Below, piece after piece: positions 1 through 7,728 of a DNA stretch of 64,000 nucleotides. The stretch comes from an uncultured Tateyamaria sp. (GTDB lineage Bacteria; Pseudomonadota; Alphaproteobacteria; Rhodobacterales; Rhodobacteraceae): assembly GCF_947503465.1 (NCBI RefSeq), contig NZ_CANNDN010000003.1, forward strand, positions 434,001 through 498,000, in the 5' to 3' direction. The first letter of the stretch is position 1. Each line of letters opens with the position of its first letter. The notes below the pieces were generated by a model. That model ran no database searches and was not told the DNA's origin. It was given only the letters and a program-made list of their open reading frames with translations. The position numbers and the translations under genes are program-made.

Positions 1-1258
1 GCAGCTCTGGAATCTTGACTGGTGGAAAGAAAATGGTTCCGCCGAGCGCGGTCACAGCTGAAATGAACTCGTCGCTTGCAAACGCTGATCCAGTATCGCA
101 TGCGACCATGCCCAAGCCGCCGTGAAAGGACCAAAGCGACTCTGCGCCCATTGCCTTTGCAATATCCGTCTTGTCGCGGACAACCATCCGAAGCAGCTTG
201 ACCGCTTCTTCGGCGCTAGGTTTCTCGGCAACTCGAATACCTAATATGACGCGCGTGCGTGTATCGATGGCTGCGCAGATCCACCTACGTCCGCGTGGTA
301 AGTTTTCCCTGACGAGCTTGGGCAGGTGGTCGTAAATGCCCAGGTTGGTAAAATACGTAAAGAGATCGACTTCGCATTCGTCGAACATGATCTCATCCAT
401 GGCGAACTGCCTGGGCCTTCCGCCGGCCGACAGTGCGAACTCCTTTCGCGCCGCATCTGCCCCGTGAAAGATGGCATAGAGCTCCGCTTGGTTCATCGCG
501 GCAATCCGGCGTTCGATTGTGCGTTGCGACGGAACACCCAGAGCACCAATGCCTTCGAGCGCACGTTCCTCATTTAGTTCCATGAGCCGGTCAATGACCT
601 GTCGCGCAATCTCTGCTTTGTTGTCCATCTCGCGAGATGCAATCGCCCGAACCAACTGCATAACAGCTGCTTCGGTCTCTTCATTGAATTTGGAGCCGAT
701 CTTTGTAGCGCGGAACCAACCGGGCGACAGGCTGAGCAGGTTGTACCCAAAACGCCTCAGGGTCGCGAATTTTGTGCGAATGGTTTTGCTACACGGGAGC
801 TTACGGACGCGCATGTCTGTAAAGCCTTTGATATCGACGCCGATATTGTGCCTTTGCGCTTCGATCTCATTCATCTTTTCCTGAAGGGCGGCCTTCGCCA
901 TGGTTATGCTGGCGTCGGTCAATGAGATTTCGCCCGCGTCGTACATGGCTTTCACAGCCATGCAGATGATAAAGTACCAAATGGTTTTCTTACGAGCGGA
1001 TTCTGATAGGTGATCCAGCGTTAAAGCTGGCATAGACGACGCCAGCTTTGTTTGGGTCAGATCGTAGTAGTCCCGGTCGTATCGCCATTGAGATGACTTC
1101 CGAAACTCCGTCAGTTGTTCATATGTGAAATGTTCAACTTGGCCGTTCTCGCCTTCCCTAAGCCAACTGGTCGTTGTCGCATCTTGCCCTAGAAATCTGT
1201 AGTGCGGAGGTTTCCCGATGAGGGCACGATCATTTGTAGTGAAATGAGGCTTCAGCAT
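1..1258 (-). CDS. TnsB/Mu-type DDE transposase, 3' end outside window
   Basis: The open frame runs from ATG at 1258 off the window edge, giving 419 residues without a stop. About 280 N-terminal residues look like winged-helix and coiled DNA-binding segments. A retroviral-integrase-like core follows: candidate first acidic residue D298 (CEVDLF), then a conserved strand with D332 (AAIDTRTRVILG), and the second catalytic Asp D388 (ACDTGSAF). The third acidic residue would lie beyond the window. The ATG overlaps the stop of the TnsA-like gene (ATGCTGA), so the two are translationally coupled, as in Tn7-like heteromeric transposases where TnsA cuts 5' strands and TnsB joins 3' ends. Partner genes (TnsC/TniB, TniQ) would lie to the left and are not visible. 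Mu A is the other related family. The family assignment rests on motif order and neighbours. Confidence 0.85.
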   Translation of the reverse strand, partial: MLKPHFTTNDRALIGKPPHYRFLGQDATTTSWLREGENGQVEHFTYEQLTEFRKSSQWRYDRDYYDLTQTKLASSMPALTLDHLSESARKKTIWYFIICMAVKAMYDAGEISLTDASITMAKAALQEKMNEIEAQRHNIGVDIKGFTDMRVRKLPCSKTIRTKFATLRRFGYNLLSLSPGWFRATKIGSKFNEETEAAVMQLVRAIASREMDNKAEIARQVIDRLMELNEERALEGIGALGVPSQRTIERRIAAMNQAELYAIFHGADAARKEFALSAGGRPRQFAMDEIMFDECEVDLFTYFTNLGIYDHLPKLVRENLPRGRRWICAAIDTRTRVILGIRVAEKPSAEEAVKLLRMVVRDKTDIAKAMGAESLWSFHGGLGMVACDTGSAFASDEFISAVTALGGTIFFPPVKIPEL

Positions 1259-1950
1259 GATGGCACCCCCCGCTTTACGAGCGTCGGATAGTCAATGAGC
1301 CCGACCCTGATTTGGCGCAGGTCACCCCGAAAGACAGCTCGAACGACGGCGCGGTATGCTCGGCCAGCCATCGCTGTCCGCTTCACAAGTTGTTCGACCG
1401 TTATCGTGCCATCGAGTTTCGCTATTTCCGATGCGACAGCGGCATCAGCAACCGGATCATCTGTCTTTGAGAGCTGCTGGAAGCGTGCTGCATTCACAGC
1501 ATCGTGTCGCTGAAACCCCGCATCAGTGAACAGTCGAACCTCATTCGCGAAGGGTTTGGGTGTCTGAGACGCAATGAGAGCAACTTCGCGATCAAAGTTT
1601 CGTCTCTGAACGAGTTCAAGCGGTTTAACAGCCCAAGCTGTCTTTGAACCATCCGTCCATGTGACGAGAAAATCGAAGAAGTGCTGAGCACGCTTCCCGT
1701 TTTTATCGACATACGGCATCGCTGGTGGTTGCTCCCATATGTCGAAGACATTGCCCTTTGATAGGATCAGCTGGATGAACATCAGTTCTAGCTGGCTCTC
1801 GAAAACGATGCGGCGCCACCACTGCTCGGAAGCGAGCCATACCGGGATGAACCCCCGGCAGCTGGTCCGAGATCGCATGGCAACCTTGCGGGTTGAGAGG
1901 CTAGGGAGGGGTTCGCGGTAGCCTGTGTCGGTCATAAGAGGGTGCATCAT
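1252..1950 (-). CDS. TnsA-like heteromeric transposase endonuclease
   Basis: This 232-residue protein has the layout of the TnsA N-terminal (restriction-enzyme-like) endonuclease: acidic residues in FESQLE (E51/E55), a QPP segment near 75, HFFDF with D93, and AVKP with K109. In Tn7-like elements TnsA nicks the non-transferred strands beside the TnsB transposase. The C-terminal third (about 150-232) may be the winged-helix part that contacts the partner ATPase. The start overlaps the stop of the upstream 53-residue ORF (ATGA), and its own stop overlaps the transposase start, so all three are co-transcribed. A second ATG follows immediately, so the start could be one codon later. The family call is good; activity is inferred. 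Confidence 0.8.
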   Translation of the reverse strand: MMHPLMTDTGYREPLPSLSTRKVAMRSRTSCRGFIPVWLASEQWWRRIVFESQLELMFIQLILSKGNVFDIWEQPPAMPYVDKNGKRAQHFFDFLVTWTDGSKTAWAVKPLELVQRRNFDREVALIASQTPKPFANEVRLFTDAGFQRHDAVNAARFQQLSKTDDPVADAAVASEIAKLDGTITVEQLVKRTAMAGRAYRAVVRAVFRGDLRQIRVGLIDYPTLVKRGVPSC

Positions 1951-2108
1951 GGCCGTGCCTCCTCGAGATACGAGGACAGACGGAGGTATTCTTGGATTTC
2001 GTGATCTGCCAGAATCGGTTCCGGCAATACCGTCGGCTCAAGCAGCCGTTGAAGGTCGCGAATGTATGTTTCCTGCGTTGAGCGCAGGACTCGTGGTTCT
2101 GTAAACAT
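1947..2108 (-). CDS. small 53-residue ORF coupled to the TnsA-like gene
   Basis: A short frame starts at ATG 2108 and ends with TGA overlapping the tnsA-like ATG (CATGATG). The product, starting MFTEPRVLRSTQ, is mostly helical-looking, acidic towards the C-terminus, and has no cysteine, signal peptide or membrane segment. I do not recognise a family. Support for its reality is the 4-bp stop/start overlap and the uninterrupted frame between the Ner-like gene and tnsA. Against it are its small size and the weak ribosome-binding site (GGGAAC). It may exist only to couple translation. Confidence 0.45.
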   Translation of the reverse strand: MFTEPRVLRSTQETYIRDLQRLLEPTVLPEPILADHEIQEYLRLSSYLEEARP

Positions 2109-2201
2109 GGAGTTCCCAGTTCAGCTTTGTTTGTGAAAAGAAATGCCCTGCGCGGACCGCAAAACGGCCGCGAAAAGCTTGACTTCTGACGCTAGAAATG
2201 G

Positions 2202-2233
2202 GATCAAATCCTAGAAGAAGGATGGATTTGATC
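2202..2233. repeat. 10-bp perfect inverted repeat between the Ner-like and tnsA genes
   Basis: GATCAAATCC (2202-2211) and GGATTTGATC (2224-2233) are perfect inverted arms around a 12-nt spacer. The element lies in the leader between the Ner-like gene and the transposase genes, so it could be an operator or an RNA hairpin affecting read-through. There is no T-tract after the hairpin on the minus strand, so it is not a standard terminator. Confidence 0.5.
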
Positions 2234-2292
2234 TGTTCTAGAGGGCCCGGATGTTGACGCATCTGGGTCTTCGTCATTTTTGGGTTTTGATC

Positions 2293-2535
2293 TTAGGATC
2301 TGTGTTTCAGCGGATTACCCTCCTCATCGTATCTTTCAGGAAATAGTGCTTGAGGTGTCGTGCCGAGGCTCTTCGCAAGCTCGGCCTGTATAGCGTGGCT
2401 GAAGAAACGGCCTTGGCTACAACCTGTAGCCCCAGACCGGCTTCGCTCGGCGCGCGACGCAACGTCTGAAAAACTGACCCCGAGCTTCAGAAGTTCGATC
2501 CTGATTTGCGCATGCCTATCCAAATCAATGGCCAA
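2293..2535 (-). CDS. Ner/Nlp-family helix-turn-helix regulator
   Basis: An 80-residue protein with the shape of phage Mu Ner and enterobacterial Nlp. The N-terminus reads MAIDLDRHAQIRIELLKLG, then comes a helix-turn-helix (FSDVASRAERSRSG), a recognition helix with many small residues, and the typical ending in which an ALA/SLGTTPQALFPERYDEEG stretch precedes a short charged tail. Ner represses the early transposition promoter in Mu. Here the gene sits upstream of, and on the same strand as, the TnsA/TnsB-like genes, in the position ner holds before A and B in Mu. It probably controls transposase expression by binding upstream of itself, where short repeats are seen (2673-2834). The family call is good; the target is inferred. 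Confidence 0.75.
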   Translation of the reverse strand: MAIDLDRHAQIRIELLKLGVSFSDVASRAERSRSGATGCSQGRFFSHAIQAELAKSLGTTPQALFPERYDEEGNPLKHRS

Positions 2536-3340
2536 GACGTAGAAATCCTTTTTCGTTTCCCGCTATGAGTCGAGCGTTGCCGATGGGCAGACCTTGCGGC
2601 CGAATTCGGCGCAATTCTTGCGCTAAACAAGTTCAGCTGGCAAGCTGCATTATTTTCTAAGCCACTGAATGTTATATGTTTATCTGGGGCGAACGCCGGG
2701 AATTGCTTGTGCCGGCTGCGGATCTAATCACGTTCTAAACCGGTATACATATACACAACGACTTCAGCGTGAGAACCTTCAGGGGCGAGGAATTGCCAAC
2801 CTGTGATGGCGAGATGTGTTGATGTATATGTTTAAGTCAGCAGAAATTCTAAATGTGATCACACTTCGTATTGCTCCCAGATTGCGTCAGAGTGGCCCCT
2901 ATTTTTCTCTCAAGACTAAGGGCAATTTTCTTGACTTCTCTCAACGTTAGGGCGGCAATATATGGGTTTTTGGGTGCCATTGGTTTCAATTGACGCCAAA
3001 ACAAACCTGCACCACGCATGGATTGGTACCTGATTCGCTATGAGCTACGGCTGCATATTTCCGGTGAACAACCGCGCAAAGATTGGTGCGTAGGCGCAAT
3101 CCTACTAGGCTTGCCGCGGTCGAGTGTTGTTTGCCATATTAAGATAGCGAGAAGCGTAGACACACTAGCTATTGCAGCGCTGCTCGCCTTAAGGACAAGC
3201 GGGCTCCAAAGGGCGGATTAGCGACCTTCGAGAAAATAGCAAATGTTCTCATGAACTCTGGAGGTACTACGCGACGGTCTTGGCTTGCATAATCGTGGGC
3301 TAAGCTCGTGGCGAAATTCAAAACATCAGGCTTCGATGCG
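2536..3340. other. gene-free stretch between the transposase genes and the defence operon
   Basis: There is no convincing coding region in these 805 bp; the longest frame (3018-3221, plus strand) has no family resemblance or ribosome-binding site. The stretch is A+T-rich and holds three copies of a TATATGTTTA-like box and a perfect 10-bp palindrome, TGTGATCACA, at 2854-2863. It should contain the promoter of the Ner-like/transposase operon, and if the transposon is organised like Tn7 it could contain its right end. I could not identify a terminal inverted repeat or a target duplication. Confidence 0.6.
2673..2834. repeat. three TATATGTTTA-type boxes
   Basis: TATATGTTTA occurs at 2673-2682 and 2825-2834 in direct orientation. 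A one-mismatch inverted copy (TATACATATA) lies at 2744-2753. The second and third copies also share flanking GTTG before TGTATATGT. The spacing (about 70-80 bp) and the place upstream of a Ner-like repressor and transposase genes suit either repressor operators or transposase-binding sites near an element end. Confidence 0.5.
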
Positions 3341-4249
3341 TTAGAACGACTTTCCCTTCAAGAGGACTTCCTGGTTTGTTTCCACTCTGAATTCATCGGG
3401 ATAGAGACCGCTCAACCAGCGTTTTAGAAGTTGCCAACGTCGCTCGACGTCGGTCTCGGTCACGCCACACTCTTCCACGAGCAGTTTGTGTGCTGCGAGA
3501 TCGGTGAGACCTTTCTCTGACAGGTGATCCAGCTCGAAGTAGATCTGGGTATTCTTGAAGGTTGCCCGAACCGCTTTTTCAAATCCGGGCTGGTTTAGCC
3601 CCGGCGGCAGGCCGAGTGCCTTTAAGTCCGACACGGCTGACGCAAGTGCGCTTGCTGGCATTTGGTCTTCATCTCCAGAGTAGGCTTCCCACAATCCTGT
3701 CCACCTCGGGCACTCAGGCACCCATACGACGTCAGCTTGGGTTTCCTGCTCAATTTCTGTCCTTGGAATTGGAGTTCCCAGATCTCGTAGCCGTGCGGAT
3801 TCAGCTTCTAGCGCGTCACGCATCTCGGAAGTTGCTTCAATACAATGATCCAATAATTCATCCCACCATGCATCTAACCCGTGCTCAGCGGCATTAAGCT
3901 CGACGAGCAATTCGACATTTGACGGGGTACGCCAACCTAACGCTGTTTGGGAGAGATTGGCAGAACCGACCAAACACGACTGATCCGCCGCGAAGAACTT
4001 TGCATGCAAGTGAGTGTGAATCAAAAACTTCGCGCCATATCGCTGACGCAGAAGGTCGAACACCTCCAAGTCACAAACACCTGCTGCGATATCCTCTGGC
4101 CGCATACGGGCAACACAAGTCACTGGGACTCCGTCAGGTATCGCGAGAAGTGCCCGTTCTAAAGCATAAGCTTTGACGAACGGCGCAGCGATCCGAACGC
4201 GTTCTTGCGCGTCGCAAAGGAGTGTTAGCAGGCGATCGCCGATCCTCAA
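3341..4249 (-). CDS. PLD-superfamily (HKD) nuclease-like protein
   Basis: A 302-residue protein with one clear phospholipase-D/Nuc catalytic motif: H82-x-K84 with D89 and G95-S-x-N98 (HAKFFAADQSCLVGSAN). The N-terminal 60 residues form the alternating strand/helix start of a PLD fold. A single HKD motif implies that a dimer builds the active site, as in Nuc and BfiI. The C-terminal half (about 150-302) is helical and not recognised. It is the last gene of the five-gene operon and starts 2 bp after the GHKL ATPase stop, so the two very likely work together. It is the best candidate for the DNA-cutting subunit of the module, by inference. Confidence 0.75.
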   Translation of the reverse strand: MRIGDRLLTLLCDAQERVRIAAPFVKAYALERALLAIPDGVPVTCVARMRPEDIAAGVCDLEVFDLLRQRYGAKFLIHTHLHAKFFAADQSCLVGSANLSQTALGWRTPSNVELLVELNAAEHGLDAWWDELLDHCIEATSEMRDALEAESARLRDLGTPIPRTEIEQETQADVVWVPECPRWTGLWEAYSGDEDQMPASALASAVSDLKALGLPPGLNQPGFEKAVRATFKNTQIYFELDHLSEKGLTDLAAHKLLVEECGVTETDVERRWQLLKRWLSGLYPDEFRVETNQEVLLKGKSF

Positions 4250-4251
4250 GT

Positions 4252-6090
4252 CTATCCCTCATCTTCTTCGCGCAAGAACACTTTGGTCATTTTCCCCCAT
4301 TCCTGGCGCATTTCCATGAGGTCGTCGTGCTTTTGGGTTTCTTCCAATTCGTAACGTGCCCAAGCGGCAAAGAGGAGCTTCAAGGTGTCAGATGCGCGAT
4401 GCACACGATCAATTAGGTCCGCATCCGTATCGTCTTCAGTATCCGGATCAAGCGCCTCGAGGAGCTGTTCGTAGATCGGATGGTTTGTGTTGAAAGTGAT
4501 CTTTGTCAGGTCGCCGAATTGCTTTGTCGAAAAGAAGTGATGCCCATCCAGATGCCCGGTCGAAAACTGCACCTTTCGTTCTCTGCTTACGATTGCGTCG
4601 ACGATGTTCTTTGCATCTTCAGATGAGTAGTGGTCATTCTCGGTCAGGTCGTTTTGAAGATTGTCTTTATCGTCTTCCGTGAAACCGGCTTCGTCAGTTG
4701 GGGCAGCATGTCCCGTCTTGGCACGTTCGCGGAACTTGTCAGAAGCTTGGTCCTCTACATCAGGATCGTCGTGTCGTTTCTGGGTGCTGCGTTTCCCCTT
4801 TGTTTGGCCTTTGATCCGTCGGCGAATTTCATCCAGTTGCTCTTGGATGTACTCGGAAATGTCGATCAGCAATCCGCGTGGATCGCCATTGGCTAAAATC
4901 CTCTCCCTGAACGCAGACTTCTTCTCCCCAGGCTCAGCTTCTTCCTCCCAGTCAAACTGGGCCATGGCAGCAAACGTGTTGGCGTGTTGCTTGTTGTTCG
5001 TAACGCCAAACATCTCATCTAGAGCTGATGGAAATTCCACCTCAACTCCCCACCAACGTTCTCTCGGGTCGTAGCCGATCGTCCAAGCCTTATCGAGTTC
5101 CAGCTCGCGCCGTTCTCGCACAACGGACACGCCGACGTTCTTCGCAGCGTGTTTCCCGTATGAAGTTGACCCGCGATCACCGGTTGAACCACGCAAGACC
5201 GTTTCATCCTTTGCCCAGCTGATGCGGACTGAAACGATATGCTCCTTGCCGTCCAAGGTGATGGTGAAGTTTTGATCTCCTTCACCCCAGGTCTGGAACA
5301 TTGGCAGATTATCAAAGGGTGCCGGAGTTGAAGACTCTTGAGTGAGATAGAGCGGGTCATTGACGCGTGTGTCGGCGTCGAAGGTCGTTTCGCCCTCATT
5401 GTAGGCAGCCAATCGAATAGTGAGATCGCCTGCCTCAATGAACTTTCGGTACATTCGGCCGATCAGGTTTTCTGTATTTTCTAAGGTGGCCTTCGCACCG
5501 CGCCACTGCAGGCGATGATCATCAAAATTGGTCCACAGGACGAGGGTTCCGGTTGTCCCAAAGAGTTCTGAGCGTTCGCGCCATTCAGATGGAACTGCTT
5601 TCTCAATCGGTTTCGGGACCGCCTTCAATCCGCCGGCCTCGATTTCGTCGACATCAAGGTAGGTCCACATCGCATTGTTGGGACCTGCCTGCCATGACCA
5701 GACTTCCAGGCGTCTGCACTGAGAGATCGAGGAGTTTGGCAAGCCCATGCCGAACCGACCGATCCCTTTGCGGTCCTTTAGGTGCGTCCCGTTCCCAAAT
5801 TGCAGAGCAATCCGCAGCGTTTCGGGCGTCATGCCCTCGCCATTGTCAAGCACCGCGATCTGCTCGATCCTCCGGCTCTTACGCTGATTGACCTGCTTCA
5901 TGACTTCGACACATATAACGTCCACTTGGCTGGCATCGGCCTGGACAGAATTGTCTATGAGTTCCGCGAGAGCGTAGTCGGTGTTGCGATATCCGCTGTC
6001 CCGCATTGCCCTGACAGCGAGTTCTGGCGGAATGATCTCCGCATGAATAACAGTCTCAGGGTCTTCAGATTGCTGGTTCATCCCAAACAT
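4252..6090 (-). CDS. GHKL (Hsp90/MutL/MORC-like) ATPase
   Basis: This 612-residue protein has all Bergerat-fold ATP-binding boxes near its N-terminus: N-box ELIDNSVQA (E44, N47), G1 DNGEGM (D82) and G2 GIGRFGMGLPNSS (109-121). This is the ATP-clamp class seen in Hsp90, MutL, topoisomerase VI B and MORC proteins. The middle (about 200-400) probably forms the transducer domain. Around 430-490 is a charged, low-complexity linker. The C-terminus (about 500-612) is helical and acidic. It overlaps the helicase gene by 26 bp and is followed 2 bp later by the PLD gene. An ATP-driven clamp that gates the nuclease, as in MutL or in GHKL-containing defence systems, is a reasonable inference. Confidence 0.8.
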   Translation of the reverse strand: MFGMNQQSEDPETVIHAEIIPPELAVRAMRDSGYRNTDYALAELIDNSVQADASQVDVICVEVMKQVNQRKSRRIEQIAVLDNGEGMTPETLRIALQFGNGTHLKDRKGIGRFGMGLPNSSISQCRRLEVWSWQAGPNNAMWTYLDVDEIEAGGLKAVPKPIEKAVPSEWRERSELFGTTGTLVLWTNFDDHRLQWRGAKATLENTENLIGRMYRKFIEAGDLTIRLAAYNEGETTFDADTRVNDPLYLTQESSTPAPFDNLPMFQTWGEGDQNFTITLDGKEHIVSVRISWAKDETVLRGSTGDRGSTSYGKHAAKNVGVSVVRERRELELDKAWTIGYDPRERWWGVEVEFPSALDEMFGVTNNKQHANTFAAMAQFDWEEEAEPGEKKSAFRERILANGDPRGLLIDISEYIQEQLDEIRRRIKGQTKGKRSTQKRHDDPDVEDQASDKFRERAKTGHAAPTDEAGFTEDDKDNLQNDLTENDHYSSEDAKNIVDAIVSRERKVQFSTGHLDGHHFFSTKQFGDLTKITFNTNHPIYEQLLEALDPDTEDDTDADLIDRVHRASDTLKLLFAAWARYELEETQKHDDLMEMRQEWGKMTKVFLREEDEG

Positions 6091-7720
6091 CCTCCCAGTT
6101 CGAAAAAGCCTCTGTCACCGATCCGAAGCCGGGAAGGCTTGGGTCAGTAACAGTGATAATCTCAGCTTCTTCATTCCCTCCAGCCCGGACACCGCGTGTC
6201 GCTCGTCCGACCATCTGGCTATAAAGAACAAGTGAGCGTGTCGGCCGCGCAATGATTGCGCAGCTTGTGCGTGGCGCATCAAAACCCGTTGTCAGAACCC
6301 CGAAATTCAACATTACAATTTTCTTGTTCGAGTTTGACTTGTAGCGACGAATGCGGCGATCACGCTCGGAGCTTTCAGTCTCCCCAGACACAAACACTGC
6401 TTCAACATCTTTGACAGTGAGCATTGCTTGCAGAAGCCTGGCATTCTCGACGGAGGGCGCAAAAACAATGATCCGGTCATGTCTATTTGTAGCGTCTAAG
6501 ATTGTGGCTAGAACCGCTTCGGTCCTTGCAGCATCCAGACCAATTTTTTCGAGAAGCTCGGCTGACAAGTCTGGATCGTCGTTCAGTGACACTTCGTCAG
6601 ACTTCTCAAGTTGAACGGATGACGGTGCCTCAAGCTGATGAAAAACGGGCCGTGCGAGGTATTTCTCACTCATCAAGAACGACACTGGATCATCATACCC
6701 TTCGACCTCCAGCAGTACTTTCTGCCCATCAAAGAAATCAGAGAGACGCTTGTCCTCCTCAATCTCTGACCAACTGCGGCCCGGTGTTGCGGTTAGACCG
6801 AGAAGCGCATTTTGTGGCCGCTTGGAGTAAAGCGCTTGCAACACATTTGCATATGTCGGCGCGATGGCTTGGTGCGCTTCATCAATAACGATCAGCGAAG
6901 CGCGATCCGCAATCGTCAAAAAGGTCGTGGCATCTCTTGAGTCCAAGCTCGCCATCTTGGCGAGACCCGCCACAAGAACGCCGTCGCGTAGTTCTTCAAG
7001 CGAGGCGCGTCTGTTTCCCCAAAACCGCACGAGTTGCACGGACCGATCTCCGAGAGGTTGCCATGCTTTCTCAAACTCTTCGGCGGCCTGGTCCAAGAGT
7101 TCTCGGTTTTGTGCCAACCAAACGACAACCGTTGGTCCATACTCGCGCAGATGTCGTGAAACGAGATGCATCGCCGTTCTTGTCTTACCGGCCCCTGTGG
7201 GCATGTGAAGAACGGTTTTGCGAGGCGCTCTTGACAGCGCGTCGGCGACTTGCCGTGCTGCTACACGCTGGTGATCAAAAAGTCCGTACGTGGCAACGGC
7301 GTCAAAAGAGGTTGGACTAGTTGCTTTAGGAGCTCTTGGGTCCTCGACGATCCCGAAGAAGTCAAAGAGAACCTCCAGGTTTGAGTGTTGGATAGACTTT
7401 CCAATCGCGTCGTATGGGCTGCGTTCAGCCTCTACTCCCAGCTTCACACAGAGTTCGCGTGCCTTGGCCAACGGCAAGAGCCTTATCAGCTTTGCTCTTG
7501 TAGAAGAATCCTGAAGCGCTTCTGCGGGGTCAATCGTAGCAAGCGCAATTCTATTGGCTTCTGATGTTTCCAACAGACCTGGAGACATGCGTTCGATCAG
7601 GTCTCTCGCTGATTTCGGGAGAAGCGCACTGACTGACTTTGGCTTTGCCGACGACAGCACGTCCGTAACTGAAATTCCTGGAGCACTTTGCGACAAGCTA
7701 TCGGCCTCGATCGTTACCAC
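6065..7720 (-). CDS. SF2 DEAH-type helicase
   Basis: A 551-residue protein with the SSL2/RAD25-like core. Walker A is MPTGAGKT (173-180), motif II is DEAH (280-283), motif III is TATPG (310-314), a second RecA domain starts near IIVFAPS, and motif VI is QMVGRATRG. The first ~145 residues are a helical N-terminal domain of unknown role. Helicases of this type drive translocation in restriction-like systems. The start is GTG at 7720, because an in-frame stop lies just upstream and the gene begins 8 bp after the DGQHR gene. Its 3' end overlaps the GHKL gene. It is the likely motor of the five-gene module. Confidence 0.85.
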   Translation of the reverse strand: MVTIEADSLSQSAPGISVTDVLSSAKPKSVSALLPKSARDLIERMSPGLLETSEANRIALATIDPAEALQDSSTRAKLIRLLPLAKARELCVKLGVEAERSPYDAIGKSIQHSNLEVLFDFFGIVEDPRAPKATSPTSFDAVATYGLFDHQRVAARQVADALSRAPRKTVLHMPTGAGKTRTAMHLVSRHLREYGPTVVVWLAQNRELLDQAAEEFEKAWQPLGDRSVQLVRFWGNRRASLEELRDGVLVAGLAKMASLDSRDATTFLTIADRASLIVIDEAHQAIAPTYANVLQALYSKRPQNALLGLTATPGRSWSEIEEDKRLSDFFDGQKVLLEVEGYDDPVSFLMSEKYLARPVFHQLEAPSSVQLEKSDEVSLNDDPDLSAELLEKIGLDAARTEAVLATILDATNRHDRIIVFAPSVENARLLQAMLTVKDVEAVFVSGETESSERDRRIRRYKSNSNKKIVMLNFGVLTTGFDAPRTSCAIIARPTRSLVLYSQMVGRATRGVRAGGNEEAEIITVTDPSLPGFGSVTEAFSNWEDVWDEPAI

Positions 7721-7728
7721 CCATCAGT

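Noticed and set aside
2038-2277. 79-residue minus-strand frame between the Ner-like gene and tnsA
   Set aside because: It spans a perfect inverted repeat and overlaps the better-placed 53-residue frame; no recognisable domain.
2854-2863. TGTGATCACA as a CRP/FNR site
   Set aside because: CRP-type sites need a 6-bp spacer between TGTGA and TCACA; here the half-sites abut, so only a generic palindrome can be claimed.
3018-3221. 67-residue plus-strand frame in the gene-free island stretch
   Set aside because: No ribosome-binding site, no family resemblance and composition like translated non-coding DNA.
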